A stretch of 64,000 nt of DNA from Terfezia claveryi (GCA_015179025.1 WHUX01000023.1:124001-188000), one strand, 5' to 3'. Positions 1 through 17,457 are shown, counted from the first letter of the stretch. Notes: generated by a model from the sequence alone, not told the origin. Program-made: numbers and translations.

Positions 1-436
1 AGGTCGTCTTCTGTGACAACTTCTGAGTCAAGAACGGTCAGTGAGCCGATTCCTGCGAGGGCGAGGTTCTTTGCTATCTCGTTTGCTATGGCTCGCATGC
101 CGATCAGGAGGATTTTAGAGTTGCGCATTCTTGGGGTGGGGAGATAGTGTTAGTACCGACCATGTTTTTGCTGGCCGCCTGGCCGCCATAGCTAGGTGTT
201 GTGCACCTCTGAGTCTGGAAGGATTGAGCTATGCCACTGACCTAGCTTGGGCTTCCATGCCCCAGAGACGGATCTGCCGGTCGTAGAGGGCGACTTCATC
301 TGGGAGTGGGCGGTGGGGTTAGTTGATGTCTTTGCTGTGGGGTGGGTTAAGGTACGGTACCGGCTGATATGGCGTCCATTTCGGGCTCTGTAAGGGTTCC
401 AGCGGGCAGAGGAGCAGTAGCGGTGGGGACGACCAT
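1..436 (-). CDS. AOS1: SUMO-activating enzyme E1 subunit Aos1, 5' part (partial)
   Basis: This is the N-terminal part of the smaller subunit of the SUMO E1 heterodimer (Aos1-Uba2), which adenylates SUMO in the nucleus. Three exons are visible: 436-361, 299-242 and 129-1. The gene runs off the left edge. The spliced protein starts MVVPTATAPLP, then reads DEVALYDRQIRLWG, the classic ThiF/E1 N-terminal helix. It continues MRNSKILLIGMRAIANEIAKN followed by LALAGIGSLTVLDSE, which is the start of the nucleotide-binding Rossmann fold. IANEIAKNLALAGI is characteristic of Aos1/SAE1; ThiF relatives such as Ula1 or Uba3 fit less well. Both introns (360-300 and 241-130) have GT..AG ends and keep frame. 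The start is the first ATG before the conserved segment. The next gene (1062) diverges from it across about 0.6 kb. Confidence 0.88.
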
Positions 437-1061
437 TGTGACGGTGTGGGGAGGGGCCGCTGATTGTGTCATTCGATGTGGTGATGGTGGAGGTTGGAAG
501 AGGATGTAATGTTTACCAGCGAGGGTAGAATGTATTATCTAACGTTTGCTCTGCGGAAGCTTGGCGGGAATTGGTGCTATCGCTTGGGGATAACGTTTGT
601 CGCGGAAGTGCCAAGCCAACCCGTTACTGTACTACTACGGTATAGGGCTAAGTTGTCATATGTTGTTTGTGTTCCCGCCCACAGCTGACCTCATCGCATT
701 CTTGGCGTTATTCGCCGCTTGACTTTGCGACTAAGTGCAGCAGCTAGGTGAGCCCCGTACTTATAGCAGCACTTACTGTATAATCCCCAAGACCTTTCGG
801 CACGGTACTGCTTGACTTAGCACAACCGCCCTTGAAACCAAAGAAAAGCGAACGCGCATCAAACTCAACACACGACTAGAAAAATACAGTACCCCTCACA
901 GTGAGGCCCCGGATACTCTACGCAGGTCATAGAACCCTCCCAAAAATCCTAACTTACTGAGTGAGGAGTTACAATTAGCAGCAGGATACGCAGTCGCAGC
1001 CCTGTCTTCCGCAAACAATCAGGGCCAGGCAGCGGACTACGCATCTTCCCTACCGGGGGAG
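437..1061. other. Divergent intergenic region AOS1 / 1062 gene
   Basis: About 625 bp lie between two divergent starts and presumably hold both promoters. Several TACTGTA/TACAGTA words occur (near 625, 775 and 893). The 64-codon open frame at 494-688 has no recognisable content. No RNA gene was seen. Confidence 0.5.
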
Positions 1062-2231
1062 ATGACGAGGAGCCGTAATAGTCTTCTGCACATACTGATC
1101 ATGGACGAGTTTAACAACTCCCTGAACAACAGCACTGGATCATCATCAAGAAGCAGCAGTAACTCATCCAGGAATCACTCTTCCCAGCTTTCACATCAGA
1201 CACGGCTAGAGCACATTAGACGTACGATCAGGGCTAGGGCATCTGAATCGCTGGATGCTAGGAGAAGGCGTTCGCTGGGGTTGTTGCCTGGAGAGGATAT
1301 CGAGAGTGAGAGTTCGTCAGCTACGGCAAGCCCAGGGAAAAGAAGGAAGATTGAACAGCATCAGGCGCAGATTGATATGGCGCAGCTGGAGTTGGAATTG
1401 GCGTATTGTGATGGGGGAAAGCATAAGGAGGCGAATACGAGACCGGAGGCGGTGCTGTATGAGAACGAAGAGGGTGAGTTTGCGGTTTTGGCGCTGGGTG
1501 AATGCTTTCTAATGGCTATGTCATAGTCTACTGTACTAAAACTTCCGAATGCAACATGATTTTTCAGCATGTCGGCGCAAAGTGCTTCACGTTGAAGAAG
1601 ATGGTTATCCAAGGTCCATCAATGGGCTACACGTCACCGTAGGGCACAATTTTATATTATAAGAACCACAGCTTGCTAACAAGTTCAACAGGGTTCAAGA
1701 AGGAATGATTTTCGTCACAATGGACAAGAAAGACCTTGCCCCTGCCTGCAGATATCCATTCCGCTTGGAGAACCATGTAGACGACGACGACGACGATGAC
1801 GATGATGATAATGACCCTGACGAGAGTGACGATGACGAGTTCAATGACCTTGAATATCCTCTGCTCGAGCCTTGTGAGAACTCACCCAGTGCATACCGTG
1901 GGTCTCCAGCAAATTTTTTCGAGCTAGATCGCATGGAGCCAGGATCACAGGCGGAGGAGTCACGTATGGAACCATCAGCGAGGTTTAAGATTCGAAAGGA
2001 GGATAGAGGGAATAAGGTGAAGGCAACGCTAACGTTTGAACCTGCATTGTAGGCAACCCCAGAAGGCACGTGGTATTTAGATAAATTATGCTAACGGCAA
2101 TCTTCAGGTCCGGAAGGTTCATATTAGCAAGGTTCTTCTCCCCAACTCGCCGAGAGAATATAGATATCCAATTTATTGGTGCATATGGATATGTGGGTAG
2201 GAGGTTCTTCCCAGCAATTCATCCCCGGTAG
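1062..2231 (+). CDS. Uncharacterised protein with acidic tract and beta-rich C-terminal half
   Basis: Four exons (1062-1473, 1527-1638, 1692-2048, 2108-2231) splice in frame to 334 residues, or 321 if translation starts at the second ATG (1101, MDEFNNS). The N-terminal third is Ser/Asn-rich, then basic (RRTIRARASESLDARRRR, GKRRKIEQ). After residue ~135 comes an ordered segment, VYCTKTSECNMIFQH, followed by CFTLKKMVI and PVQEGMIFVTMD. It looks like alternating strands of a beta-sandwich. A run of about nine aspartates follows. The last exon encodes a patterned end, NIDIQFIGAYGYVGRRFF, so exon 4 is real. I recognise the overall pattern from other ascomycete hypothetical proteins but cannot assign a function. 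All introns have GT..AG ends and are 53-59 bp. Confidence 0.7.
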
Positions 2232-3367
2232 TGAGTGGAGTGAAGGATTCGGTAACTTGATTGCACAGTTAGCCCCTTTTCTTTATTTCAGTAGTTACTT
2301 ATGGCTTGTGTATATTGGTCTATATGGATACGGGCACGGGGATCATGGAATACAATGATTGTTATTGCTATTGATCGATATTGCATACAGAGGACGACTG
2401 GATGGTTTTACGATGTAAGGAGTTTTTGAGGTTTTGACAGGATTGGATATGGAAATATCATCGGACGTTTTGTATAGTGACTGACTCTACTATGACAATT
2501 TCTCCAAGGGGTACAAGGACATTGTGAGTCCGTGTGCAGCTGGAGCCGGGGTGGAAGAATACTGGCAGATTTTCTTCATGACTAACGAAACAGTCAACCT
2601 TGCGAGGTTATACTAATAATAGTCTCGGGTTTAGTTATATTATCAAGTGATCTCGTGCCTAGTTGCCCCACAAAATCCAACAGGCACATCCGCTGTTTGA
2701 CAGCTGGGGTCTGTTTACATGGGTAAGCTAAGCCTCTTCTATTGGACGAACTGGCATAGATGAACTATAAGTTAGATGAATGTGGGCCAACCTGAATAGG
2801 CGGATTGAGGACCGCATAGGACTATACATCAGTAACGGGTTGTAGGCAGTACTAGGACCAATGGCAGAGTATTTTGGGGCATGAGATGAAAGATCATTCA
2901 GAGTAGCTCAATGAAGGTACTGTACCTTTTTCATCTGATCATTCGGTGCCGCCCATTCGATTGATGTATATTAATGGCGAGTCTCATTACATTTATCGTT
3001 AAGCTTTTTACTCCCCATTGAAACCCTGCTGCCTAGCTGATTTCATGGGGCCTGACTGAGTCGGTTAATAAAATGCCACCTCCCACCAGCGATTTAGGTG
3101 GTCTGGCCAGCCACCCAGTAGTTATCTTAGGGTCCTGTATTTTCTAAGGTTATTTCTATTTCCCCTAGCCGGCATATCTCAGCATTAATCGTTGTCTACA
3201 TTCCCTGAGACAAAACTACCCCCACTCCGTTCTCGTTGCCTCTCAAACTCCACCATCCGAACTGCAACTAACTACAACTAGAGACATCTCCTACATTGTG
3301 GTATACGAAGCCAAACCTCAGCCAGCAAAGCACACACATCTTCGTCGAGAAAGCAAATCTATAATTA
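2232..3367. other. Intergenic region upstream of PPT1
   Basis: About 1.1 kb holding the 3' end of the preceding gene and the PPT1 promoter. GTACTGTACC occurs near 2920. The last 150 bp before the PPT1 ATG are A/C-rich, as is usual for fungal leaders. No convincing coding region or RNA gene was seen. Confidence 0.5.
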
Positions 3368-5486
3368 ATGGGAGCTAAGGAGGAGGCAGTTGCCCTCAAA
3401 GATGAGGGCAACAAGGCTATTGCGAACAGGGAGTGGGGGAAAGCGGTAGAGCTGTATACGAAAGCTATTGAGTTAGATGGGACGCAGTGTGTGTTTTATA
3501 GTAATAGAGCTCAGGTGAGTCTATTCCCTTTTCTCCCCCGCTGCTCCCCGCAAACCGCCCATATCCTCCTAGAGCCTCGTACTCTATATATATATGCATA
3601 GCTCTGGGGGAGCTACTTTGGTGGTTGGGTGAAGTTTATGAGGTGCAGTACTAACGGCTTCTGTCAAATATCTAGGCACATATAAAAATGGAGTCCTTTG
3701 GTTTTGCTATCGAAGATGCGACTAAGGCAATAGAGTTGAACCCAGGCTATGTGAAGGTACAGAATTCCAACGGAATCAACCAGTTTTCCATTTGGGGGGT
3801 GAAAAGGACATGGGAACCTCCTGCTTACACAAGCTCGGGTACATGACAGGCTTATTATCGAAGAGCAATCAGCAACATGGCAATTATGAAATCAAAGGAG
3901 GCCCTGAAAGACTTCCGAACAGTCGCTAGACAAGGTCAACATTCCCCATGCTGTTTACTTTGGTTTCTCTCGGCAGCTGTGGTGACAGGCTAGAAGCTTG
4001 TGAGGGGCATGTGTGGGAGTATTCTTCGCAGTGGTTATGGGGTGGATCTAGGTGAAAATTTCAGGCTGACTCTACATGGTGGGCGTGCAGCTCCGAATGA
4101 TAAGGACGCGGCGCTGAGATTAGCGGAATGTGAGAAGTTGATCAAGAGGTTGAATTTTGAGAAGGCGATTGCGGTTGAAGAGGCACCTTCGCCATCGGCA
4201 GGGTTGGATATTGCTGGGATGGGTAAGAGACAAATCTCCGCGAGAGTCCTACTACTGTACAGTACTAATCATGATGATCCCAATGCAGTTGTGGAAGACA
4301 ACTACAATGGTGCCAGGCTAGAGGAGGGTGTTGATATTACATTGGGCTTCATAGAAGATATGATTGAACGCTTCAAGACTGGGAAAAAACTTCATAAGAA
4401 GTATGTTTACCATATCATTGTTAAGGCGAAAGATATCTTCTATGCAGAACCAACTATGCCCGAAGTGACCATCGAGAAGGGAAGTTCTTTGACCATTTGT
4501 GGAGATACGCATGGTAGGTTTTTGATTGTAAGTTATGTAAAGATGAGATTGCTAATTTTATATAGGTCAATATTTTGACCTTCTTGAGATTTTCAGGCGG
4601 AATGGGTTCCCGTCAGAGAAGCACTCATACCTCTTCAACGGAGACTTTGTCGACCGAGGATCGTGGTCAACGGAGATTGCGTTATTACTATTTGCGTACA
4701 AGATTCTCTACCCGAAATCATTCTTTGTCAACAGAGGAAACCATGAGACGGATGATATGAATAGGGTTTATGGATTCGAAGGCGAATGCAAAGCCAAGTA
4801 CAATGAGCGGACGTTCAAGTTATTCTCGGAGGCATTCAGTGCCCTACCACTGGCACATCTGATTGGGAAACAATACTTGGTGCTTCATGGAGGGTTGTTC
4901 TCGGATGATAAGATTTCTTTAGACGACATCAGAAGCTTGGATAGGCATAAGCAGAAGCAGCCTGGGCAGAGTGGATTGTAAGTTTCTGTATCATCCATTG
5001 GGTTTAAGTTGAGGGGAATTTGGTGCTAATTTATTGGGAATGCGAGTGTAGGATGATGGAGATGCTCTGGACAGACCCTCAGAAGGAGCAAGGGCGAAGC
5101 CCAAGTAAACGCGGGGTAGGAATGATGTTTGGTCCTGATGTTACAGAAAGGTTCTGTGATGAGAACAACTTGAAGGCGATTATTAGATCACATGAGGTGA
5201 GGATGGATGGGTATGAGGTTGAGCACAATGGAAGGTGTATAACTGGTAAGTTCACACACCAACAAATTATATTGCGGGAAATTTCGGGTTGAACCCGGGT
5301 GGCTGCTAATAATATGGGGGCTTAGTCTTCTCGGCACCAAATTACGTCGACACGTCCAAGAACCAGGGAGCGTTCATTAATGTCGACGAGAATTATGAGC
5401 TGCAACATAACCAGTTTAAGGAGGTGCCACATCCGGATATTAAGCCTATGGCGTATGCGTCTAGTCCATTGATGTCGATGATGTAG
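3368..5486 (+). CDS. PPT1: Serine/threonine protein phosphatase PP5 (TPR-containing)
   Basis: PP5/Ppt1 is an Hsp90-associated Ser/Thr phosphatase in which an N-terminal TPR domain holds the catalytic domain inactive. Eight exons (3368-3514, 3676-3756, 3850-3934, 4091-4222, 4289-4513, 4566-4977, 5052-5245, 5326-5486) give 478 residues, a normal length. The TPR part begins EEAVALKDEGNKAIANREWG and continues NPGYVKAYYRRAISNM. The catalytic domain shows the metal-binding PPP signatures in order: GDTHG, GDFVDRG, GNHETDDMN, LHGGLFSDD and RSHEV. It ends VFSAPNYVDTSKNQGAF followed by a short tail. The third intron (3935-4090, 156 bp) is the longest; its acceptor restores APNDKDAALRLAECEKL, the expected linker. 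Confidence 0.93.
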
Positions 5487-6763
5487 GTTGGGTGTTTTGG
5501 GCATAGATTTTGTTGTTGGCATGGCTTGATATAGTTGGCATTGTATGTGTTTCGTAAGTCGGATATCATTTCTGTGATGAGTGCCCAACGATCAAAGTGT
5601 GGTGGCGAAGCTTTGCCGTGTCTATATCTTGGACTGTGCCTAGAGTAGTGTGGGTGGGAATCTCGATGACGGTGGAGGTGTTGAGTAGTTTTACTTCGCC
5701 ATATACCACAGCAATCTCTAAAGGCGTTTGTTTTTTGAGAAAAGGAAAAGTGGGGTATTTTGGTTAGTAGACGATGGAATTGTAGCTCAATGATGTACAA
5801 ATGTGCTTGTATAAACAACATCAACTAAGTACATCACAATTCTACAGATGATCTCACAGTCTCCACTGCTTTCATCTAGTTGCATTCGATTATTACAGAT
5901 AGGTATCGGAGTGATTTTCCAGGTTCAGGGTAACGCGGGGCAACTACCTTTTCGTACCCCTTACAGAAATCGCAGAGGCATTATATCATATTAGGGGGAT
6001 GTTACTCCTATACTGTAAAAATTTTGGCTAAGCACTCCCTTCATGTCAACATTCCCAGTATATTATAACTGGACTATTTATACTCCCAACTACTTTATCA
6101 CTGGAAAGTGCGTGAACTTTCGAGTCGTATTTCCTCTCTTGCAGATAGTGGGCATCAAAGCTACTGACAACGAAGACGGTTGGGATACCTCTTAGGCTTG
6201 GGGGGTTAGTATATTACTCATCACTGGTAAATGAATATGCTAGCGTCCTATAACCTGGATCGCTGGGCACTATGGTTAGTTAGTATGGCGGGAATCGTTA
6301 GTATGGCTGGAATCGTTGCTATAGAGAGTATATAAAGAGGTAGGAAAGGTGGGGATGGGATGTTAATAGAGAAGGAGGAGGAGGAAGGGGTGGGGGAGGG
6401 GGGGGGGTAAGAGAGGTAAGGGATGAATGGAAAAGCTCGCTATTGAATCATACTGTACGTATTATTATACGTGGGATGTATCTTGTGTACACAATTATAA
6501 GTCTCGGAAGATGGCCTGGGGGGTAACTTGGATGGGGCTGGATATTAAACTTGTATGTCCTCGGGAAGGTAAAAAGGTTAAAGTAGCGAATCAGTGCTTT
6601 CAGGGTAAGTAGGCATGAATTAAGGTGGTACATAAGATTACTAACTTATCTTAACCAAATTAACGCGACATGGGTGAGAAAGGGCACAGGATCTAGATAT
6701 GACAGCCTCCCCTGTGAGAAACAAAGCCCAGGGGAATTGCCGGAAATGGCTGTAGGGATTGTT

Positions 6764-6831
6764 TGGGGGGGGAAAGAGAGTGGGGGGGGGGTGGGGGGGG
6801 AAAGAGAGTGGGGGGGGGGGGTGGGGGGGTT
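6764..6831 (+). repeat. G-run repeat, two GGAAAGAGAGT-spaced units
   Basis: Two units of AAAGAGAGT are separated and flanked by runs of 7-12 G, for example 6764-6771, 6781-6790 and 6810-6821. The G-strand can in principle form G-quadruplexes. A C-rich run of the opposite sense lies about 300 bp downstream (7131-7164). Confidence 0.8.
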
Positions 6832-7130
6832 GGTTAACTAGGAACATTATAGAGAAATTAATAATAAATAAATAAAAATACCCAATAACATGCATCCTTA
6901 ACATGCATAAGATATTATATTCTCTAGGTATGTAGCAGCTATGTAATTACGATTGATGGTGACCTAGTATATTCTGATTCAAAAAATTTTATTTATTTTA
7001 ATTTTAATTTTAATTTCTTTTTTCCCAGTGCAATCTGAGAATATGCATGATAAAATACTACACGCCATACCCGAACACCGATAGAGGTACCCTATATCAA
7101 AGTTGGATTCTCAAGATATATCTAAGCCCT

Positions 7131-7164
7131 TCCCCCGTCCCCCCGTCCCCCCTCCCCCCCCCCC
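7131..7164 (+). repeat. C-rich tract (CCCCCGT repeats then C11)
   Basis: Short CCCCCGT/CCCCCCT units end in a run of 11 C. The reverse strand is G-rich. The tract sits between the G-run repeat and the 3' end of CUT12. Confidence 0.75.
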
Positions 7165-7631
7165 AAGCGTGGTAGAAAAAGTAAAGAACTTCACCATGAG
7201 AGTAAACATTCCCTCTCGCAGACAATTAATCACTCACGTAATTAATTGATTTTCCATGCCCATCCAGACCATTCCACCTTGTAACAATCCCAACTCCCCA
7301 ATTCTCGAGCCACAAATACAGCTAGTCAATGCAGCAGAAGCCGGTTCCATTACTACTACTGTATTACAACAGTCAATATAAGGAACTAGGCTACTTATCC
7401 CAACGGCGACTACAGCAACAATAAAAAACACAAACTCCAGTAAACAATACAATTCAACGTCAGTGGCGGGGTTTGGACAGGGTTAATTATCCCATGGCCT
7501 TTCCCCTAGTTTCAAGTTTTCCCAACATACGCAAGGAATGATATGAAACCAATGAACCAAACATAACAGTAAACCACCATAACCTAACCCTACATTTACG
7601 CTGTCGCCCTTCTCCAACAGCCCGTAGATCT

Positions 7632-10600
7632 CTAGACATCCCCAGTAGACACCCTCCCCGCCAACCTCACCTTCCTCTTCTCTGCCAACCTTGCCTTCGC
7701 CGCCTCCCTCCTCGCCGCATCCATAGCCCCCGCCCCTGTACCAGCGGTAGCATGTGCGACACTACCACTAACATCCCTCAACCCCCCAGACGGTAAGCTA
7801 ATCCTCCTGGAAGCTCCTGCGCTGACCCTCCTAGACGAACTCGAAATCATACTCGACTCATTTCCCAAACTTGCTCTCTTTGTCACCCGTCTAGGATGTA
7901 TCTTTGCATGGGCGGGCTCTGGTGGAGAGGAAGAGAATGATACCGGGATTATATGCGGTCTGGGTGAAGGGCGGCCAAGGAAGATGTTGGTGTTTTTATG
8001 TGGAGTGATGAGGTCGCCTGTTGTTGCGAATGTTTGTTTTTGCTTTGCGGGTATTTCGAGTGGGGAAGAGGGCACGACGGTTGCATTGAAGATGTCGTCT
8101 AGATTTGCCTGGGAGTTGCCATCCAGAACAGATCTTGGTTCGGATGTGGAGGCAGGAACGGAAAATGTTGGGACTGAGGTACCAAAGAGGTTTGTCTTGA
8201 TAGGGTCCTTTGCAGGGGCAGTTGCCTCCTTGTCTTTGTTTAGGGCTGTTGAGAAGGAGGTAGCGCTTCTTCGAGTCAAGAAGCGGTTGGGGGAGGTACT
8301 TCGGGCAGCGTCGAACTGGAGTTGGAGGGAGGGGGAGGAGAGATCTGAGAAGTGCCCTGATTTTGCTGGACTGGCGGCGAGAGAGGCCCTACTCACTCTC
8401 GTCCGCAGTGGTGGGGAGGTACTGGCTTGCTGGACTGGGCTATACATCTCCACATCGCGGTCCTTGTCGGCTTTCACGGGGGAACCAGGCCTGCTAACGT
8501 CCATCCCTTGAAGTCTGAATCGTAGCCTCACGACTTCCTCCCTGACACCTTGACATTCCCGTTCCTTTTCGTCCAGCTTATGACGAAGTTCTGCAGCCTC
8601 CTCCTTCGCAGCCCTAACTTCACTTAACAACCCTCTCTGTTTCGCCTGCCACATGACACCCTCTGCTGCGGCGCATCCCCCTGGAGAGGGTGCAAGTGCG
8701 GCAACATTCTTCCTCAACTCCTCCCCTTGTTTCAGTGCATCATCAAGTTCCCTATTCTTCCTCGTCAGCTGCCTGTCCAACTCGCCCATTCGCCTCAATA
8801 AATCATCATGTTCCATCTCACGTTTCTCCGCAGCAAGCCGTGCGGCATCAAGTCGTGAATCAAGGTCACGGATCTGGTTTTTGTATGTCTTTTCTATTTC
8901 CCTACGGTCTTGGGCTTCCTTTGATACCTTCTCCCGGATTTCGGACATCAAGTTGATTTTGTCTTGCTCGAGCCGCTCCACTTGGAGGCGGAGACGGTTC
9001 TCGTGGAGGCTACGGTTCCTGGAGGCGATATGCGTAATATCACCAACACCACCCCTTGCCTCCCTCAACTCTGCCTCTAGCCGTGCGCTTTCAGATTTAT
9101 ATGTGGATAGCTCCTTGTCGAGGGTGATGAGCCGGAGGTTCTTTGATTCATTATCTACCTTGACAAGGGTCATCTCGCGAAGTTCGAGCCTAGCCTTCCG
9201 GAGTTGCTTTTGGAGGTCGCGAACGACACTGTCGGCGGGTGCATCGGGTGATTGCTCCAAGTACATTGTCATTTTGGCCATCTCCTCCTCACGCTGTTGA
9301 ATCAATTCCTCCATTGCTGCCATTTTCTTCTCATAAGCTTCAATAGTTGCCCTGAGATCCCCAACATCCCTGGCTGTAGCTCCGGTAGCTCCTATAGAGG
9401 ATCTCTTCTCTTCCTGTTTCCCAATATTGCCTATCCGACTCAAAAGTATCCCTTGCATTTCCCTAGCCTCTTTCAAGTCCTCCAAAAGCCGTCCATTTTC
9501 GTGAATATATTCCCTCAACCTTTCTGCCAGCTCGGCACACTCGCCATCCTTTTTGTTGGCATATTCCTTAGCGTTTTTGCATACCTCTTGCCATTTTTGT
9601 GCTTTAACCAATGTCTTCTCGTACGCAGCCTCAACCTCCTCTACTCTTTCTTTCCAGTACTTGCCGGAGCCGGAGCGAGGAAGGTCGAGGTTGAGGGTAA
9701 CGTCATCGTCTTGGTTTTGAGTGAAGGTAGCTGCCACGGCGGAGCTGGCATTTGCATCGGCTTTGAGGGAGTTGCTGAGAGTGTCGGTTTGTTTCAAGGC
9801 CTCGTTGTGCGCAGCGATTTTAGCTCGCATAACAGGATCAGATTCCTTCTTGGTCACTAATTCCTTGCTACTCCTGTCTAATGCCTTACTGTTGTCGCCT
9901 TCATGGGAAATATCAAATAAGCTCTTCTTCACTACCGCCATACTGTCCTTCTCGAACCCCTTCGGCGCTATTGTTTTGGAGGTCCATGGAGATGGGAACT
10001 TCCCAGGGTAATCGCTGGGTAGATTTGACCTGATCCGGGCCTGGGGGCGAGGTTTGACTTCGTCTGAAGTGGATGCAGCGAACGACACAGCCTTCTTCTT
10101 GCTGGTATTTGTGATTCCGGGGGTCATGAGGATTCCCACCGGGGGTTTGCTTAGGGTGGGGCGTTTGACTGGAGTGCGGTAAAGCAGCGATTCGGGGGCA
10201 TCGTCTTCTGAGTCCCCCAAAGGGCCCAAGCCCATCTTTGTTGACTCTTTCGCCTTTGTGGGGTCGACGTTGGAGGGGCGTTCCTTGAGGGCTTCCCGAC
10301 ATCCTCGTGTGGGGAGGGAGATATTAGGGGCGGAGGTGAGATCGCCACCGCCGACATCGCCGAATAGGGATTTTGATGTGCTGGGTTTAGATGCTTGGGG
10401 AATTGGTTGTTCTATTGGGGGAGGAGCGGCAAGGGAGACGGCTTTAGGGTGTGGTGTGCCAAACACGGCCGACCGGAAGGCCTTGAGTGCGAATGTGGCG
10501 GCGGGCGTCTCGGGCCCAGTTGTATAGTCTGTGAAAGTCAAGCATGAGCACTTCGTGTTTGACACAAGATATGCAAGTGCACTGTGTGTCTGGTGTTTAG

Positions 10601-10779
10601 AGATGACCGTAGGGGTTGAAGATGAAGATATAGATACCCAATGAACCGTGAATGGACCGTGAATGACATTGGTGCCTACCTTGTGAAGCGTATTGGGCTG
10701 TGCTCTGTTGTGCCTTCGTCTGTGCCTGTGGGGCTTGATTCTCCTTGTTTACGTTCCCGCCAGCAAGCCAGCCCAGCAT
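7632..10779 (-). CDS. cut12: Spindle pole body protein Cut12
   Basis: Cut12 is a coiled-coil spindle-pole-body component that links the SPB to mitotic entry in fission yeast. Two exons (10779-10680 and 10528-7632) give 998 residues. The N-terminus MLGWLAGGNVNKENQ is followed directly after the splice by DYTTGPETPAATFALKAF and RSAVFGTP, the conserved Cut12 N-terminal signature. A charged region GKYWKERVEEVEAAYEKTL opens a long predicted coiled coil, roughly residues 305-690, with heptad-like Leu/Glu/Lys spacing. The C-terminal third is Ser/Pro/Thr-rich and basic, with many SP/TP sites. An in-frame ATG exists upstream at 10857 (adding MLPDPAESS...). I chose 10779 because MLGWLxG is the usual Cut12 start. 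The gene diverges from GCN2. Confidence 0.85.
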
Positions 10780-11411
10780 AGTTGCGGAAATGAGTTGTAG
10801 GTCTCTTAACGAAAGTTTGTTAAAGGGACGTGACGACTCTGCTGGGTCTGGCAACAAATTGCTACAGATAGTTTCTTCGTCGTATTTTTGTGGGTGCAGT
10901 CTCGCTCCGGTTGTGGTGTATGTGGTTGAAGCTCCGTTTCGCTGAGAACGGAGATTATATTGAGTGATTGGGCCAGGCGTTGTTTGTGTTGGTTGTGACA
11001 GCGTTGTCCAGGCAACGCACGTGACGCCAGACGCGCAGCACAGCTTGGCAGTGTCTCGTGCTCCAGCGTCATTTATAGTGAACGGTCAATAATCGCTTTC
11101 ATGTCGACATCTCACCAATAGATAGCATCAACAAATAAATCACTATCAGTTACTTATCAGGCCCGCACATGGATGCCCACCAGTTGTAGAGCAGAAGTGG
11201 CTTAGGTCACTTCATCTCGTTTTTACTACGCTCAGCAAGCACAGATTGTTTGCCCAACGCTGGAACAAAACTGCTAATGTAACTGACTCCTTACAACCAC
11301 ATCTTGATATTCTGAACAGACAGGTGCCTGGCTATCAAACGGCAGCAGACACCTCTCACCCTCTTGACGCAGCAATTTTAGAATAGGAGGCACGGAGAGA
11401 ATAGAGGCAGA
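10780..11411. promoter_or_regulatory. Shared CUT12/GCN2 divergent promoter
   Basis: 632 bp lie between the two start codons. The clearest motifs are an X-box-like imperfect palindrome GTTGTCCAGGCAAC at 11003-11016 and, two bases further, CACGTGAC at 11018-11025. The X-box is the known target of RFX-type winged-helix factors, and CACGTGAC is a bHLH/E-box type site. Both lie about 225-245 bp upstream of the CUT12 ATG and about 390 bp upstream of the GCN2 ATG. Function is inferred from motif match and position only. Confidence 0.5.
11003..11016. promoter_or_regulatory. RFX X-box-like site
   Basis: GTTGTCCAGGCAAC: the right half reads GTTGCCT on the reverse strand, a full X-box half site, and the left half is GTTGTCC. 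Counting the flanking GC on each side, the palindrome is GCGTTG-N6-CAACGC. Known RFX factors in fungi (Sak1, Crt1, RfxA) control cell-cycle or DNA-damage genes, which would suit CUT12. Binding here is inferred. Confidence 0.45.
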
Positions 11412-16617
<5,206 letters not shown>

Positions 16618-17457
16618 CATGAGGATTAATGACTTTCAATTGTTCTTATCTGCATATTAATGCTCGCTTTCACGATGTTATACATATAGTTCGCTTTTAG
16701 TTGGGTTGCTTCTGGCTTTCATTTCATTCAATCTGGCGTTGGCTTGTGTGGCACTTTATTCATTAGCGACCGGCGGGGGCGGAATTGCTCATAGCTCAAT
16801 CAAGCGTACTCAAGTCAACTAATAACCGTTTTGATAATGTGAAGTTGCATCATGATAGTAGTAGTGCCACCAGTTTACCCTCAAACTGATATTCCTTTGA
16901 GCCTTCATCAGAGATGTGTAAAGCCCAGTAGTCCAAAACACATTAGTCTTTTGATAGCTTAAAATTCACCCCAACTCCCTTCACGGTTTACAAAAGCTGA
17001 ATTTCCATCCCCACATTTCCTCCACCCTGTTGCCTCAAAACCAAATCTGCCATCGACCAAAACCAACACGGTATTATTACCCTCCCCTCCGTTCATGCGC
17101 ACTCCCACACTCTATCCTCCCGCCAATATGATGATATCCACCAAAAGGAAATGGCTCCACCAAAAAAAAAAAATGGTAATCATCTCTATGTGGGATCCCC
17201 GTTCCAATGAAGCCTTTCTTCCCACATTTCCTTCCTACATTTCCTTCTTTTCGACAAACCATACCTTCACTTAGTGTGGTTATCTTCCCAGGATTCAATT
17301 CTAGGTCAAGAAAGTAATGAAACAATACTTTAAATCAACACAGACAAGCTTTCGTGATCATGAATCATTAAACAAAAAAAGAAAAACAAGAAACTGTGAA
17401 AATTGAATGGGTATATGTACTTTTCCAGCCTCCACTCGCGCGACGCTAGCTAAATTC
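16618..17457. other. Convergent spacer GCN2 / SLP1
   Basis: About 840 bp between two convergent genes. AT- and pyrimidine-rich, with an A11 run at 17163-17173 and no gene-like frame. Confidence 0.5.

Larger units (their letters stand above)
5487..7631. other. 2.1-kb spacer between PPT1 and CUT12
   Basis: No supportable gene. Holds two copies of TTCAGGGTAA (5924-5933 and 6599-6608), a purine/G-rich tract at 6370-6410, a G-run repeat at 6764-6831, a T-rich stretch near 6980-7025 and a C-rich tract at 7131-7164. The short open frames here are AT-rich or homopolymer translations without family features. PPT1 (+) and CUT12 (-) converge here, so it holds two 3' ends. Confidence 0.5.

Noticed and set aside
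10780..10857. Longer N-terminus for Cut12 starting MLPDPAESS
   Set aside because: In frame and possible, but the family start is MLGWLxG; kept only as an alternative.
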